A DNA stretch of 64,000 nt from the NCBI GenBank assembly GCA_001643675.2, contig LSRY02000027.1, forward strand, positions 748,501 through 812,500, given 5' to 3'. Origin of the DNA: Monocercomonoides exilis (Eukaryota > Preaxostyla > Oxymonadida > Polymastigidae). The notes beneath the pieces are model-generated. The model had not been told where the DNA came from. It was given only the letters and a program-made list of their open reading frames with translations, and made no database searches. The first letter of the stretch is position 1. Every line of letters starts with the position of its first letter. Of this stretch, positions 1-13,870 are shown in pieces. Position numbers and translations under genes: made by a program.

Positions 1-773
1 TTTTCTTCTTTTTCTCTCATTTTCTCCTCCAAAAGTCTCAAGTTGCGGTAGTTCTCCAGCCCATCCTTCTTGTTCTTCTTCAGTTTGGCCTCTGCGATCT
101 TCGCTTCCCTCATCATCCGCTCGACCATCAGCACACGCGATGCCACCAGCGCTGCTGTCGTCTCCCCAGCAATCAGCTCTGTCTGCGGCGGCGTCAGCTT
201 CAGCAGCAGCACACTCGCCTCGTTCGGACCACAGTAGTCATACGCAGAGAACACAGTGACCACTCTGTTTTCGTGTGAAGCAGCAAACCCTCTCGGGAAG
301 AACTGATGCGCCCTGACCAGCATATCAATCCTGTTCGACGCCATGAATCTTCGGCAGGTGTCTAACGAGTAAGGACATCTGTTCCCATTGGGCAAGTCAA
401 CATCACCGGGATCTGCCCACAGCGTGGTGTGCTGAATGTCCTGCATTCGATAGCGTGGGTGTCCAAAGTTCCAGCGTCTTGCAGAGGGGTCCTCACACTC
501 TGCAAAGTAGTCGAAGCGGCTCATCTTCGGCATCTCCTCCTCGACATTCAGGCAAGGCACCATCGATGTGAATCCCCCGTGGCAGATGAGGATGCGCCGC
601 TCTTCGATGAACGGAGCAGGAGGAGGAGAAGGAAGAAGGGAGGCTTTTGTGAGGAGGGCGGAGTGGTGGGCTTTGAGGAGCTCGGTGAATGTGGACGGGA
701 ATGCGGAGGAAAGGAGAAGAGGCGGCGGGATGAAGGGAGGGGGAGGAAGATATGTGGAAAGAGGATGAGAAAG

Positions 774-804
<31 letters not shown>

Positions 805-3800
805 TTGTCCAATGGCTGCAGAGCAGAGGTAGATTGCTGTGGTGAACTGATAAAAGAAGGTCGAAGATATTCTGGTTTCTGAATTAGGTTGGCATATCCT
901 TTGCTGCTATTGTAGTTGCTGTTGATTCCATAACTCTCAGAGGAACTGCTATTCCCGGCTGGATTTGAGCACGAAAGAGAATCAAAGCTGAGCAAACCAG
1001 TGGACGAGGCAAGCGGAACTGATTCTTGTGTTGATCGATTGTTAGCAGTATTTTCATTGGAGCCTATCATTTGTTGTTGTTGTTGCTCTTTCAATGAATT
1101 CTTTGTCTCCAAAGATGACAACGATGATGAATTGAGCAGACTTTTATGGAATGATTCGATAAAGCGTGCTCTGCGTGCGCTTCGTTCGTTTTCTCCCTTT
1201 TCTGACTCCGACATATTCTCAATATGAGGAATAACAGGAAGTGGAGGATGGTACTTCAGAGTAGCCAAGATAGAAATAGGCATGTTGTTGAACAGATCCA
1301 AGAAGCGTGCATAGAGTGGATGCTTCACCCGATACTCATATCTTCCATACTGGTTCAAAATACGAGCGCCAGGTGGCAGTTCCAATGGAAATTTCTCAAA
1401 CAGCTCTTCATTGAAACCCCAGTCAAACGATCGATAGGACTCGTGATTCCCTCTCATCATAAACACGCGATGAGGCAGTGCCAGACGGTACAGCAGGAGC
1501 AACAGAATCACTTCGAGTGAGTTTTTCCCTCTGTCCACGTAGTCTCCCAGGAACACCACACACGACCTCCCATGTGGAGCAGTGATGACCTGGTCGAGCA
1601 CTTCGAGTGCAGAGCGGAGGGAGTTCAATGAGCCATGTATATCCCCCACAACCAGCAGCCCATGCATGTTGTCACGTTCGTCTGCAGTGCCTGGATCAGG
1701 CGCGTTGTCGCAGGAAGCGTCGATCCGAGCAGAGTGAGAGAGGAGAAGAGGCTTCGAATGAGGAGGAAGTGGGGGCATTCCTGTGGATGGATTGGCTTGT
1801 GACTCAGTTTCATTGGGATTATTGCAATCGGGTGAGTCAATAGAGGATATGATCTTTTTGTAGGCTGTGATAGTCTCCATCGAAAGTGGGTTGTCGTATT
1901 CATCGCTGCACTTGTTCTTTGTGAAAGCATCTTCATCCAAATCTTTCCCATTATTATTATCAGCACTTTTCCCATTTGAATTAACTTTTCCTTTCCTTTT
2001 CTTGTTCTCCTTCGCTTTCATCTGCTCCTTTGAGGCATAGCTAACTGCCCTGCCTTTGCGGAACCCTGGTCCAAAGTGTACTTCAATCTGACTCAGCATC
2101 GCCGTCCCTGGCTTTGTGTAATGTGCCTTAGCAAGTGTCAGAATGTTATCCACCATTTCAGCTGAGAAATGCAGTGAAAGCTGGCCAGTTGTTGGAGAAT
2201 AGCGCGAATATATCATTCTTCTTACTTGTGCCACAAACAACAAGGTAATCCCATCTTCTGTTGTTGGAAACTGCAGCTGCGGTGGTGGGAAGGGATCTCT
2301 TAACTTGCACATCTTCATCGGTGTTCTGTGCCAGCCAAAGCGGAAAGTCACTTGGCGCGGGTCAAACAAAGTGGAAGGGTAGATCGAGGCAGCGGTGGCA
2401 GAGGAGCAGCGGTAGAAGGAGCGGGAGATGCGCTTGCGGAAGCGAGGGGGCACAACAGGGAGGACAGCAGTGCATTTGGAGGAGTCTGAGGAAGAAGAAT
2501 TAGAATTAGAATTAGAAGAGGAAGAAGAGGAAGATGATGATGAATTGGTTAAAGCAGAAGAAGGAGGTGGAGAGAGACAAGGAGAGAAAGAAGGAGTGGA
2601 CAAAGCAGAAGCAGACGAACGGAGAGGAGAAGGTGTGATGGAGCCATCAGGATGGTGTGAATCGAGCTGTGGTGAAGATGAACTGGCTTTGACATCAGCA
2701 AATGGATGAATAGTGCGGGTGGGCGTAGAAAGAGAAGAAAGAGAAGCAGCAGCGGCAGAAGAGGAAGAGGAAGAGGAATTTAATGATGCTGATGATGATA
2801 ATGATGATGTTAGTGACGCAGAATTTGAGCCAGTTGGAGCTGACACAAAGGAAGGAGAAGCAGAAGGCTGGGGAACAAGTACAGTTGAAGACGAGTGGCT
2901 GATAAGGGGAGCAGGTGATGTTGGTGTGGATGGAGGAGGATGAGTGGGAAGAGGACACATCGAAGGAATGGTAGATGATGGCACAATAGAAAGCTCTGAA
3001 GAAGAAGAAGAAGTTGAATTTGAATAAATAGGAGAAGATTGCGTTGCAGGAAGAATTGAGATTACTGTTTGTGGAGTGGAAGTGATTGTGCTCAAAGATG
3101 ATGCTGAAGTTTCCAGTAGAGATAGACTTCCAGTTGTTTGTGTCAAATTCTTTTCTTTCTCTCTTTCTCTTTCCTTTTCTTTCTCTTTCTCCCTTTCTCT
3201 CTCTTTTTCTCTCGCCATCATTCTCCTCACCCTCTTCCTCACTTTCTTCACCAGCTCTCTATTTGCTATCTCTTTCTCTCTCTTCACCGCCGCCCTCTTC
3301 GCAAATCTATCTTCTCTTCGGCATATTCGTGCATTCAACTTAGCATCTGCTATCGAGCCCAGCCGCTTCTTCATTCGATTTGTCAACAGATGTGCCCACA
3401 CTTTCATCTTCACTTTTGTTTCCTCTTCTTCTTCCTCTTCGTCTTCGTCGTCTTTCTGGCTGTCACTGGAATCATCATTAGCTTCTTTGTTCTTCTTATC
3501 TAACTGGCTGGATTCTTTTTTTCCTTCACTTTCTTTCATTGCTTTCTCCTTCTCCTTCTCTTTCTCTTTCTCTTTCTCCTTCTCTTTCTCTTCTTTCTCC
3601 TTCCTGTCCTGTTCTTCCTGTGCTTTCTTCTCTGCCATTGAGGACAATGGATGTATATGTGGATCCACACTCTCCCCCACTTCCTTCATCCTCGCCGTTT
3701 GAATTGCCTTCTGCGTCGGCCTGTGTGATACAATAGGGAAATAGCGATGGTGAAGAGGATGATAAATCACTTGGAATGTCAGCTGCCAGGACTCAAACAT

Positions 3801-6800
3801 ACCAACAATACGGCATGTGTGGTTGCACGGAACAAGAGGCGCATGAGATGGAAGAAACGGCTTGAAGATGCGGGGAGGCAAGAAGCAGGATTTGCATGTT
3901 AGAGAAGGAGGGGGATTGGTGAGGTGAAGCAAAGGGTGTGTGCGATGAAGAGGAGGGTGTACGAAGGAGGTGTCATGAAACATCGAAAGAGGGCGAGAAG
4001 GATGAGGGAAGTACATGGAATGGACATGAGGCAGGCTTTTGGGCTGATTGGAGGAGATATCACGGTTGATTCTGAGGTTTTGGAGGGATTTTGATAAGAA
4101 AGGCAAGGAAACATTAACTTTTCTGACAGGTGCATTGACGTCTGACTGAAGGGAAGAAGCAGAAAGTGCAGAAGAAGAGTCGAAAGAAGAAGAAGAAGAA
4201 GGATTCATAGAAATGAATGAAGGAGCCACTGGGAGTGAAGAAGGAGACGAAGGGATCGCCATCTCGGGCACCAGAGGGTGGAAAGCAAAGCTTGACTGTT
4301 CTGCTGTGTATGTGTCCATCGCCTTTCTGATTTTCGCATCGTCGTCAACTTCGGGGAAATAGGCTGCCGACGGAGTAATGTCATCTCCGTTGATGTAGTG
4401 CTTCTCTATCAATTCGTTCACTCGTGATGCATTGCTTGACAGCACACCTCCTCTTTCTCTTGATGCTTTCTCTTCCCACCTCTGCTTCTTCACCTCCTGT
4501 GCATGCCTCTCATTCAAGATCTGTACTGTGGCCTCTCTCATCTTCGACACAAACTCCAATGAGCCAAAATCGTCCCATAGATCTTCAAACTTCTCAATCG
4601 CCAGCCACATTCGGTGCCTTTCGTGCTGTCGGAACAGACGCTGCGCACGCCGACTCAATTGAATGCGTTTTTGCTGTTTGACTTTTCTTTTTGAGTGTGT
4701 TTTGTTGCTTGCGCTGTCGGATCGTGCAGTTGGCTGGGTGAAAAGAGAAGTTTGAGAGGAATTCTTTTCGAGTGTGCTGAAAACAGGTGTGGGCGCAAAT
4801 ACATTTGAAGCAGAAGAAGAAACAACAACAGCAGCAGCAGAAGATGACGAAGAATTGCTGTTGTTTCGTGGAAGACAAGGGCTAAGCTGATGTGACTGTA
4901 ATTGATTCACATTCAACGTAGATGTTGCCAGTGCAGAAGAAATATCTTGTGAGCTATCAATCTTTTGAACAGTATTTTCCTTTGCAATCTCCTGTTTCCT
5001 TGTTTTGTTCATCTTTCTCATTCTTCTGCGTGCTTTCCTCTTTTGCCTCTCTCTCCGCTCTTCTCTGCTGATGCCGTATGTCCACTCCACATCCTCTGCA
5101 TCATACAGTCTGTTGCACCATTCCCCTTCGCTCTCTTCTTCATCCTCGAACTGCGTGAACCACCTGTCCATCGCACGCATCTTGTTTGGCTGAACTGAAA
5201 TGGATGGACGGAATGCCACTGCTAAGTCTTCAGATACAGCTGTTGAAGAGGAAGAAGATGAAGAGGAAGCAGATTCAGCAGAGCCATCGGCTGCATTGCT
5301 TTCATCGTCGCCTTTGGAGATATCAGCAGATGATTGTGTGTTGTTGTTGTTATTGCTTGGTGATAGAGGTATTCTCTGTGTCTTTGTCGGCTGCAGTGGC
5401 TGCATTAAGCTTAATGCGGTGACTCGATTTATGTTTGACTTCTCTTTTCTCTCAGAATCTTCTCTTTCTTCGCTGCTGACTCCAACCATCAGCACATCTT
5501 CATCACTCAGCCCTTCTCCTTTCACTTCCGCCAATGAGCTCTTCTGCTTCTTTGTCTTTCTGTGCCTTCCTCCTCCTCCTCTTCCTTCTGAAATTGTGTT
5601 CTCTTCTCCACTCTCTTCATTGAAGCTGCTTGTCTCTCCATCATCCCCTCCATACGACGAAGACGATGACAATTCATCCAGAAAGAACCCTGTCTCATTC
5701 AACTGCTCTCTCGCTTTCTCCCACACAAACGCTGCTGCCTCTTCTTCCCTCTGGAAATCCTCCTCTTCCAGCTGGTGCGGATCCCACTCTCTGATCTTCC
5801 TTCTGTGTCTTCCACAGCAGCAGCGATGGCGACGTCTTTTTGGCACATTCAACCCTCTCAAGCGCTGGGGTGTCTTCAGAACACTCGGCGAGGCAGAGAA
5901 GGAGTCTCTGTCGTCTCTGGCGGCGATGTACGGGGTGAGAGAATTCAACGTCGGGTGTGCTTGGACAGGGTGGGTGAGCAAGTGAGTGGAAGGCGAGGGA
6001 ACAGACTGGCTGCACTCCAAAGAGCTGTAGTTGGATGAGAACTGGAGAAATGGCTGGGATTGCTCATATTCTCCTTCGACAGACGCAGAAAATGGAGATG
6101 CCAATGAAGAGGAGGAGGAAGAAGAAGAATTAGAAGAAGCATTTGGCACAAGAACTGCAGCAGGAGCAGTTGGTGAGCTGTTCAAAATGGCCGATGCAGG
6201 AATCTCCTTAGCTTTCTTCGCAGTCAGCGAAGAAGGCGCGTATTTGGACTGGCTGCGGAGTGTGGGTGGAGGAGAAGGTGATGGGCGCAGATCGCCTGCA
6301 TTTGTAGGAGAATAAGGCGGAGGAGGAGAAACAGTGGCATCTGCTTGCTGTTGCTGCTGCTGCTGTTGTTGTTGTTGAGCGTTTTCTCCCTCTGGGCTGG
6401 CTGTTTTGCTCTTTTCCTTTGAGTATTCCTGACTGGCCCCAAAGTCTACAGAGGTTCCGCGTGCTTCCATCAATCTGGACTTTGCTTCTTCTTCGCTTTT
6501 GTCTCCTGCTTCATTGTCAAATTCATTGTAATCATCGTCTTCTTCTTCGTCATCTGTTTCTCCGGTTCGCATCTCATCTTCGACTCTTCTGTCAAACACT
6601 GAGCAGTCCAGCATCAACCGCTGTGTCTTGTCAATTGCCAGTGCAGATTCAGATTTCCTCTTTTGCCTCTCCCTCAGCTCTGATAGCACTTCCTTCATCA
6701 GCTCTTTTTCTCGCTCTATTTCTCTTTTTCTTTCGATGCTCATTGCATCTTCTGTTTGTTTCTCTGAAAGAGACACTGGATTATCCAATGAAATTGCTCC

Positions 6801-9800
6801 GTTTTGCGAGCTGGCAGCAGCAAGAAGAGAAGCTGTTGGGAGAGAAGAAAGAGGAGGATACGAAGAATTGCCATCAAATGTTGCATTCCCGTCAAACACC
6901 TGCTGCTTGGGCACGAAGGGGGAGATGGTGACACTGAAGTTCGATGAGCCAGATGGAAGTAATTCTGCTGTGTTCAAGACAGGCTGTGAGAGCGTGGAGT
7001 GCATCATGGAACCAGAAAACGAGGAAGCCAAAGGAGAAGGCGTGGAGACAGAGGAAAACGAGACAGAAGAAGAAGAAGAAGAAGAAGAAGAAGACATTGA
7101 ACCAGAAGCGATCGAAGAGCCAGAGCCAAAGCGCTGAGATTCTGGAGAGTAGAGCGGAGAAGGCATTGTCATGAATGAAAGAGGAGAAGAGACTAATTCA
7201 GGTACTGGGCCAGACAAACGAGAAGATCCAGTGCTTGAAATAGAAGAAGAAGAAGAAATAGAAGAAGAGGATAAGGAAGAGGAAGAGGAGGAAGAAGAAG
7301 ACAACAATGATGATGAAGCTGACGATGCTTGCTGATAAGAAAGTGACGATGAGAAAGACGAGGAAGGCGGGTTTGGTGTCATTGTGGCGTAACTTGAGCG
7401 GAACAAGGCAGCTGTTGAAGAACTCGGCAGCTCAAACTGCATTCCTCCTTCTCTGTTTCCGTATCTGCCTTCTTCCCCAATCTTCTCTTTCCTCTCGTTC
7501 TTGTGCTTTGCCAGCGTGAATTCGGGTTTCCCTTCTCCAATAAACCTTCTCCACGACAAGTACAGCGCTGTCTGGCTCATGTTCTGCATCTTCTTCCGCA
7601 GCTTCCTCTGCTGCCTGTGCCTCTCTCTCCTCAGCTTAGCTGCCCGCATCGCCCGCTCCCTCTCCTTCTTGTTCTGCTCGGCCATTCGCATCCGCCTTAT
7701 CCGCGCTCTTGCGCTTGCGTCTCTCATTGAAGAAGCATTGGACAAGCCTGCAAAGTTCATCCTCGGTGTAGACGAAGAAGAAAATCTTCTGTTTGTTTGT
7801 GGAGTGCTGCCACTGCCGATTGTCATTCTCCGCTTTGTCAGAGGCGAATTGGTAAGAGAAGAAGACATGTTGTATGTGCCGAGGGAAGAAGGAAGGGGTG
7901 CTTGTGTGTGCGACGAAGGAGAAAGAGAGCTTGTGGAGGCAGAGGGGGCCAAATAGAGTGAGTGAGATCTCTCTATGCGCCCGGGCACAGCAACAGGAGA
8001 AGCAGAATTTGAAGAAGAAGAAGAGGAAAAAGAAGAAGAAGAAGAAGGAACCAATGAAGAGATGGAAGGAGAATAAGAGCTTGCAGCCTTCATCATCGAC
8101 GGGGCATAGCTCGACATGCTTCTTCCTCTCCCTTTCACTTCGCTTCTGTTTGGTGTGTCTGCTGAAGGCGAAGACAAAAATGAAGAAGGTGTGGAAGACT
8201 GAGAAAGGGCAGAGAGTGTTGACTGTGAGGGACTTTGACTCACATTTGCATTTGTATTTGTATTTCCATACAGTTTCGAAGCAATCCGCTTTCCTTCTGC
8301 TGTGAGTGTGTATGTGCTGCGTGAAGAAGAAGAAGAAGCAAAAGCCTGTCTCCGCTTTATCCGCTCTGTCTTCGCACTCTGCGGCACCTTTGCAAACGAA
8401 TCGCTTCTGCGCAAGTCGCCATCGTCATTCGCAAACATCCTCTTTGCAACTTTCTCGTTTCCTCCTTCTCTTTTCTCTGCCTCACCTCGTCTTGTCCCCT
8501 GTGTGAAGGTCGATCTATGCTTCAGTGAGGGTACTTTACTTGTGCTTTCATCGCTTCCTCTTCCTTCTTTCGATGCAGACGTTCCTCTTGTTGACTCGTG
8601 CTGTGCAGAAGCAGAAGACAGCAGGGCAGTCGACGACGAGAAGCCGTCTTTGGAAAGCTTCATGTTCTGCTCGTGCTCTCTTTCTGGTGTGAATGTCTTC
8701 GATCTCTCTCTCTGTGGCTTCATCAGCATCGAGTGCTGACGGACAAGTGTGCCTCTTCTTCCCTGTTGCTGCTGCTGCTGTTGCAAAGCAGAAGAATTGC
8801 TGCTAATCCCTCCTTTTTTCATCGTGTGCCCGTCTTTCCCTTTCTCCTCCTCTTTCTCCCTCGATCTCGCCCTGAGCCCTCTCCGCTCGGCAAATCGCTT
8901 CGCCTCCAAAACAATCCGCGTAAAGTGTTCTTCTCTTGCTATCCGCTTCACCAGCCTTCTCAATGCCCTTCCATACTCTCCTCTATGTGCAGCAGAGGTG
9001 TGGATCGAATACGGCGCCAGTATCTTCTCCCTCAGCGCTGCCAGTAGCACACGCGCAAACCGCACTTCTTCCAGAAATGTGAGGCTTTCTGAGCTGTTTG
9101 AAGAGTCTGTGGTGGACAAGGCATTGGCAGTGGTAGTTGTTGTAGCTTGCATCGTTGGTAGTGAGTTATTTGAATTCCCAGAAGCATCAGCAGCAGCACC
9201 CGACGAAGAAGAAGAATGAGAAGTTGATGCTATTAATGATCCAGGTGCCCACACATCCGCCACAAGAATCGGCTCTTCTGCTGTCCCATCGTCAAACTCC
9301 TCGTCCTCCATGTCCACGCGCCACCGCTGCCCGTCCCGCTCTGCATCGAACGTGCCTCTGTTGCCGCCCTTGTTCCGCTTCATCATCGTCTGCACTCCTG
9401 TGCCCAGGTTCGCATTCGACGGCAGAGTGTGCCGTGTCTGCGCATTGCCTGGCTGGTAGCTGTCTTCGCAGGGCATCTCTGTGTAGTTCGGAATATACAC
9501 AGCCACTTCGCCCTTTTCGTTGAATGCAGCCACTCTTCCGTTCACATCCAGGTCGCTGATTGGAGAAGGCGGTGTCTTCGTCGACGGGCGGGTGAAGACA
9601 GCCAAGTTGCGCATCACAGTGATCAGTGGCATGTCTGCTGGAAAGACACACTGGCTGATCAGCCGCCTTCCTTGTGTCATAATCAGGATGAGCGAGGAAG
9701 ACGGGTGTGCCGGCGGAGAAAGAGAAGGAGGAAGGGAGACTGTTCTTGAGAGGGACTCAGAAGGAGAGGTTGGAATCGTTCGCTGTGTGGATGCTGTGGT

Positions 9801-12800
9801 CGGAGTAAGCATCGCTGCATCAGTCCTTTCGGTGGACTCTTCATCTATTCTGGTGGTTCTGTCTTTACCATTCTCTTCTTTTTCTTTCTCCTTTTCCTTC
9901 TCTTTCTCCTTCTCTTTCTCCTCTTTCTTCCCAAACTGCTGCGTGTTCTGTGCTGGTCCTTTATACACGTGTATCTTCCCTGGCACACAAAAGGCTGCCA
10001 CAAAGCGAGGCGCCGTTGTCCAGTCAGCTGTCGTGTCCCACCCTTCATTCATCAGCCGCTTCTTGTGCTGTGCCAACGCAGCAGCAGTGGCTGAGATCTG
10101 CCTCACAGACATCGATGCACCTTCGAAGCCAGATGATGGGGTGGAGGGCGGAGAAGGCAGGGGAGGAGAGGAAGAAAAAGAGGAAGAGGAAGAGGAAGAG
10201 GAAGGATTTTGGGTGTTTGAGGAAGATGCAGAGGATGCGAGGGAATACGAGTCATCGAAGTCCTGATTAGCGCTGCTGCTGTTGATGTCATCATCGTCTG
10301 AGTCCTCGTCTTCCAAGTGCATCATCCCGTCTCTCACCTTCTGCGAGGCATGCGACACAAAAAACGTGTGGATGTTGGTCTCATCTGCACACACCATCGA
10401 TGCCATGTTTGGCTCCACCGGAGGATACTGCAAGTTTGTGAGTGGGCAGAAGTCGCCCAAGTCTGTTACATCCAAAGGCCATCCGCTGTCTTGGTCGCCT
10501 TCGATCTCATTCTCTCCTCCTCCTCCACTGCCATTTGCTGCTACTGCTGCTGCTGCTGATGATGATGATGATGTGTTTGAGTGCTGTGTCTTATCATCTT
10601 TTGATAAATTAGAACTGTTTTTTCCTTCTCCTTCTTTCTGAAACGTCTGATTCTTCTCCTTCTCTTTCTCTTTCTCCTTCTTCTTCTGCTTCTCCTCCCA
10701 CTTCTCCTGCAGCTGCTTCTGCACCTCCAGCTCTTTATCCTCCCTCTCCTTCTCTCCAAACGGCCGAGGCAGCACATACTCTGTTGCCCTGTGGAGTGGA
10801 TACTGCCCTGGAAAAAACATCGCAAGGGCTGACGGTTCAGCCGTCTGTTGCGGAACATGCGGATCAAACGGGCGGTGCTGTGAAAGGATCTCGTCGACAG
10901 TGTAGGCGTGTGTCTCGATGGAGTGGTTGTCAATCACTGTGGGCTTGGGAGGTGGTGGCAGAGGAGGCCATTCATTCGCTGTGAGCGGGTAGCTGAAGGA
11001 GGAAGAGGGGTCTTTGGCGTCGGTTGAGCGTGGAGTGCTGTTGAATGAAGAATCAGACAGAGAAGGAGAAGACGAAGAAGAAAGTGTTCTAATCGACATC
11101 TGTGACGATGTGCCAAACCTATCTTCGTCATCTCCAAATCTCGTCTGCGTCTGTGTGTTTGCTGCTGCTGCTGATGATGATGACGAAGCTGCCTCTCCAT
11201 TCGGAGTCAGATGGTCCTTTGGGTTGTAAGTGAGCTTCGACGGGGCGCACTTGAAGAGGACGAGGGTGAAGTCATCTGGCACCAGCTGCAGCGTCTCTCT
11301 GTTCGCATTCCGCCCTTTCAAAACACACGGCGCTGTCACCGCAGCCTGCGTAGATGGGGTAGAAGAGACAGACACTGTGCCTTGCAGCGAAAGCGCCTGG
11401 GCAGAAGACATCGAAGCGTCTGCTTTGGGGTCGAAGCCATTTTGACCTGAAGAAGAAGAAGAAGATGATGATGATGAAAGAGCAGATGCTTGTTTGCTGC
11501 CTGTTTGTGAAGTGTTTGCCGTGTTTGGAGCATTCGGCTGCCAGAGATCAAACAGCGGAGGCTCTGAGCGGTTGGGCAGGGCGACGATTGGACGCTTCGG
11601 CCTCATGCTGCTTTTCTTCCTTGCTGTTTGGTCTCTTCCAGTGCGATCGCTGCTCCGCGGAGAGGATGAAAGCGAGCAGCAGGAGGAGCAGCAGGAACAG
11701 GAGCGGGAGGAGGAGCGAGAACGGGAGTGGATGTGGGAAGGAGAAGACGCGGGAGAGAAACTCTGGGGCGGTGAAGTGGTGCTTGAGGAATAATGAAATG
11801 AAGAAGAAGAAGAAGAAGAGATGGCAGATGAAGCAGAACGTGAAGGCAGCCCTGTGCTTCCTGAAGGGTGCTGCTGATGATTGAGTGGTTTTGGAATCAA
11901 TGCAGAAGAAGCCAAAGAGCCTGCTGTTGCAGTTTGACTCGAATTGACAGAGCTGATTGGGTGTGAAGATTGTGTTTTCTTTCCCTCTTCATCTTTCGCT
12001 TTCTCTTCATTGCCTTCGCTTTCTCTTTCAATCTTTGTGCCTTCCTTCTGTTCTTCCCCTTCCTTTTCTTTGTCTTCATTTCGTTTCAATTCCGCACAAT
12101 TATCAGCTTCGCTTGGCTTCAATGAGCCTGCAGGCTGCGATGATCTAACTGAACCAGTGGCTGCCCCTGTGCTTTGCTCGCTCGCTTGCACAGTCTGCAG
12201 CGCACCAGGCTTTGTTCTTCGCAGCGTCTGGCGGTTCTGCCCGGATGATGTTGCCTGGGAGTGGCGTAGCGTCTGCGAATTATTTCCGTTTTCTCCTTCT
12301 TTTGTATCAGAGGATGTTCGATTGTTGTTCGACTCGAGTTCTGCATCATTTTTTCTTCGAGACACATCGTATTTCCCGGAGTCTAATATGATGCGCTCTA
12401 TTTCTTTCAAATCTGGAACGCTGTCCGCGTTCAAAGGAATTGGACAATCCGTGTGCCTTCTCCAGAATCGACGAAATTTCTGATTCTGTGCGCACAAGGA
12501 AAGAATTCGAGTTTTAAATGAACGTGCTGTTTCGCCTGGTTGCACAGTAAAAAATCCCCTTGGAGGAATAATGATTAAAGAGTTGCCTATGCTTTTCCCT
12601 CCTCTTTTCCCAAAAGTCTTTTTTATCGTTGAGTGTGCCCTCTCCGGGAGCGCAGCATCGTAAAGCGGAATAAGTGAAGAATCTTCAATAACCCTTTGCT
12701 TAACTGATAAAGGAGCTTCACTCAATAAAACATCAGGTTCATCAAAAACAAACACAACGTAAAATCCAGGTATATTTGACAAGCTTAACGGAGGATCTCC

Positions 12801-13114
12801 CACCTCCGTTGAGAAATCTTTTCCCATGTTGACCGGGTAAGAAACTTTTGGAGTTTGTTGGTACTTTGGTAAATGAGATGAATTTTTGCTGTGATGATGC
12901 TTGTGAGAAATATCGAATGAATCACTTCTTCTTTTTGATTTTTCATAATATTTTGTGTTTTCTTCTCGTTTTACAGCGGACATAGATGCTGTTGAGCGAT
13001 TAATTTTCTGAACAAACAAAGCATAAAACAAAAAGCATTAAAATAAGATGAAGGAGAGAAAGATAACAAATCAAAATTTTTTGTAAATATGAATCAAACA
13101 TCAGCTTTCTCCAT
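1..13114 (-). CDS. Giant protein with C-terminal PPP-family Ser/Thr phosphatase domain (3' end beyond window)
   Basis: One minus-strand frame stays open from 13007 to base 1 (about 4,335 codons). I checked the same phase at 12983, 10406, 9323, 5180 and 1646. A tiny first exon is likely: ATG at 13114, five codons, then an intron 13099-13008 (GTTTGA...CAG) joining in phase; 13114 is preferred over the internal ATG at 12983 for that reason. The phosphatase signatures are GDIHG (1646-1632), GDYVDRG (1547-1527), RGNHE (1454-1440), CHGG (584-573), a further RAHQ histidine (near 310) and FSAYDYCG (near 250). These are the metal- and phosphate-binding motifs of PP1/PP2A/PP2B-type enzymes, so an active protein phosphatase is expected. 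A Ser-rich insert of more than 100 residues splits the catalytic domain between RGNHE and CHGG. The upstream ~3,790 residues are mostly Ser-, Glu/Lys- and Arg-rich low complexity with islands of ordered-looking sequence that I do not recognise. Substrate and regulator are unknown. Confidence 0.88.
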
Positions 13115-13576
13115 CTCGTTCAATCTCTGATGAGAATTTTGTGCACTTAAGTTTGTGTTGTAACCTGTGGCTTGCGACATTAAGTGCTTTTTGTTGTTGT
13201 ATGAATAAGCTATATTTATTCAAGAAGAATTTGGTATTTTTGATCAAAAAATCAAAATGATAATTATGAATAAAAAAACGCTGCTAATGGATATGAACAA
13301 ATTAATTGAACGAAAATCCATTTTTGAGTTTCCGAAAGCAAAATTTTTCAAGTTTCTTTTTAATATTTTGTGTGAGACTATTTCTTTTATTAATAAAGCA
13401 ATTTATAACGGAAATTTTATAAAAAAAAATTGTTAATAATCAAAAATGCTTCATATTGGCAAGTCGGCAGCTCGAATTTATGAATAAAAGCAAAAAGGCT
13501 ATCAAAAATGAACAACTTATCGAAAAAATTTTTTTTCTCCAATGATCTCTTTCTGTACTAAGATATTATCTGCTTC
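13115..13576. other. AT-rich spacer upstream of the phosphatase gene
   Basis: About 460 bases of AT-rich sequence with no open frame I can support. It should hold the promoter and 5' UTR of the phosphatase gene, but I see no recognisable element. Confidence 0.4.
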
Positions 13577-13786
13577 TTATGCCATCTTCAGATAAATATC
13601 ATCCATTCGAGAAACTTCGTCTGTTGTCTCAATAAATACAGAATGACACGTTGCAATGTTTATGTCTGCAAAATAGCCAGCATGAATAGGCTGCATTATC
13701 ATTCTCGTCTTGAAGAATGGCGAATTGTTATGCTCTTTGAATGAAAAACCAAATGACAGTATTCCACCTTGCAATTCTGGTTTAGA

Positions 13787-13862
<76 letters not shown>

Positions 13863-13870
13863 GAAGACAT
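13577..13870 (-). CDS. Small hypothetical protein with Asn homopolymer
   Basis: Starting at the ATG at 13870, the frame encodes M-S-S, then about 25 consecutive asparagines from an AAT repeat, then a roughly 70-residue ordered-looking tail with the pieces GGILSFGFSFKEHNN, MQPIHAGYFADINIATCH and EVSRMDDIYLKMA, ending in a stop. The frame is also open upstream to 14053, but that part is AT-rich and hydrophobic and looks like spacer or intron. The tail does not match a family I know. It could be the last exon of a gene whose upstream exons I cannot find, or a relic. The tail composition resembles coding sequence more than the spacers do, which is why it is kept. Confidence 0.3.
13787..13862. repeat. 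(ATT)n microsatellite
   Basis: About 25 uninterrupted ATT/TTA triplets. On the minus strand they read as AAT (Asn) in the small ORF. Confidence 0.95.

Noticed and set aside
429-12483. Many plus-strand ORFs of 60-260 codons over the first 12.5 kb
   Set aside because: They are antisense to the continuous minus-strand phosphatase frame and consist of the complement of its Ser, Glu and Lys repeats.
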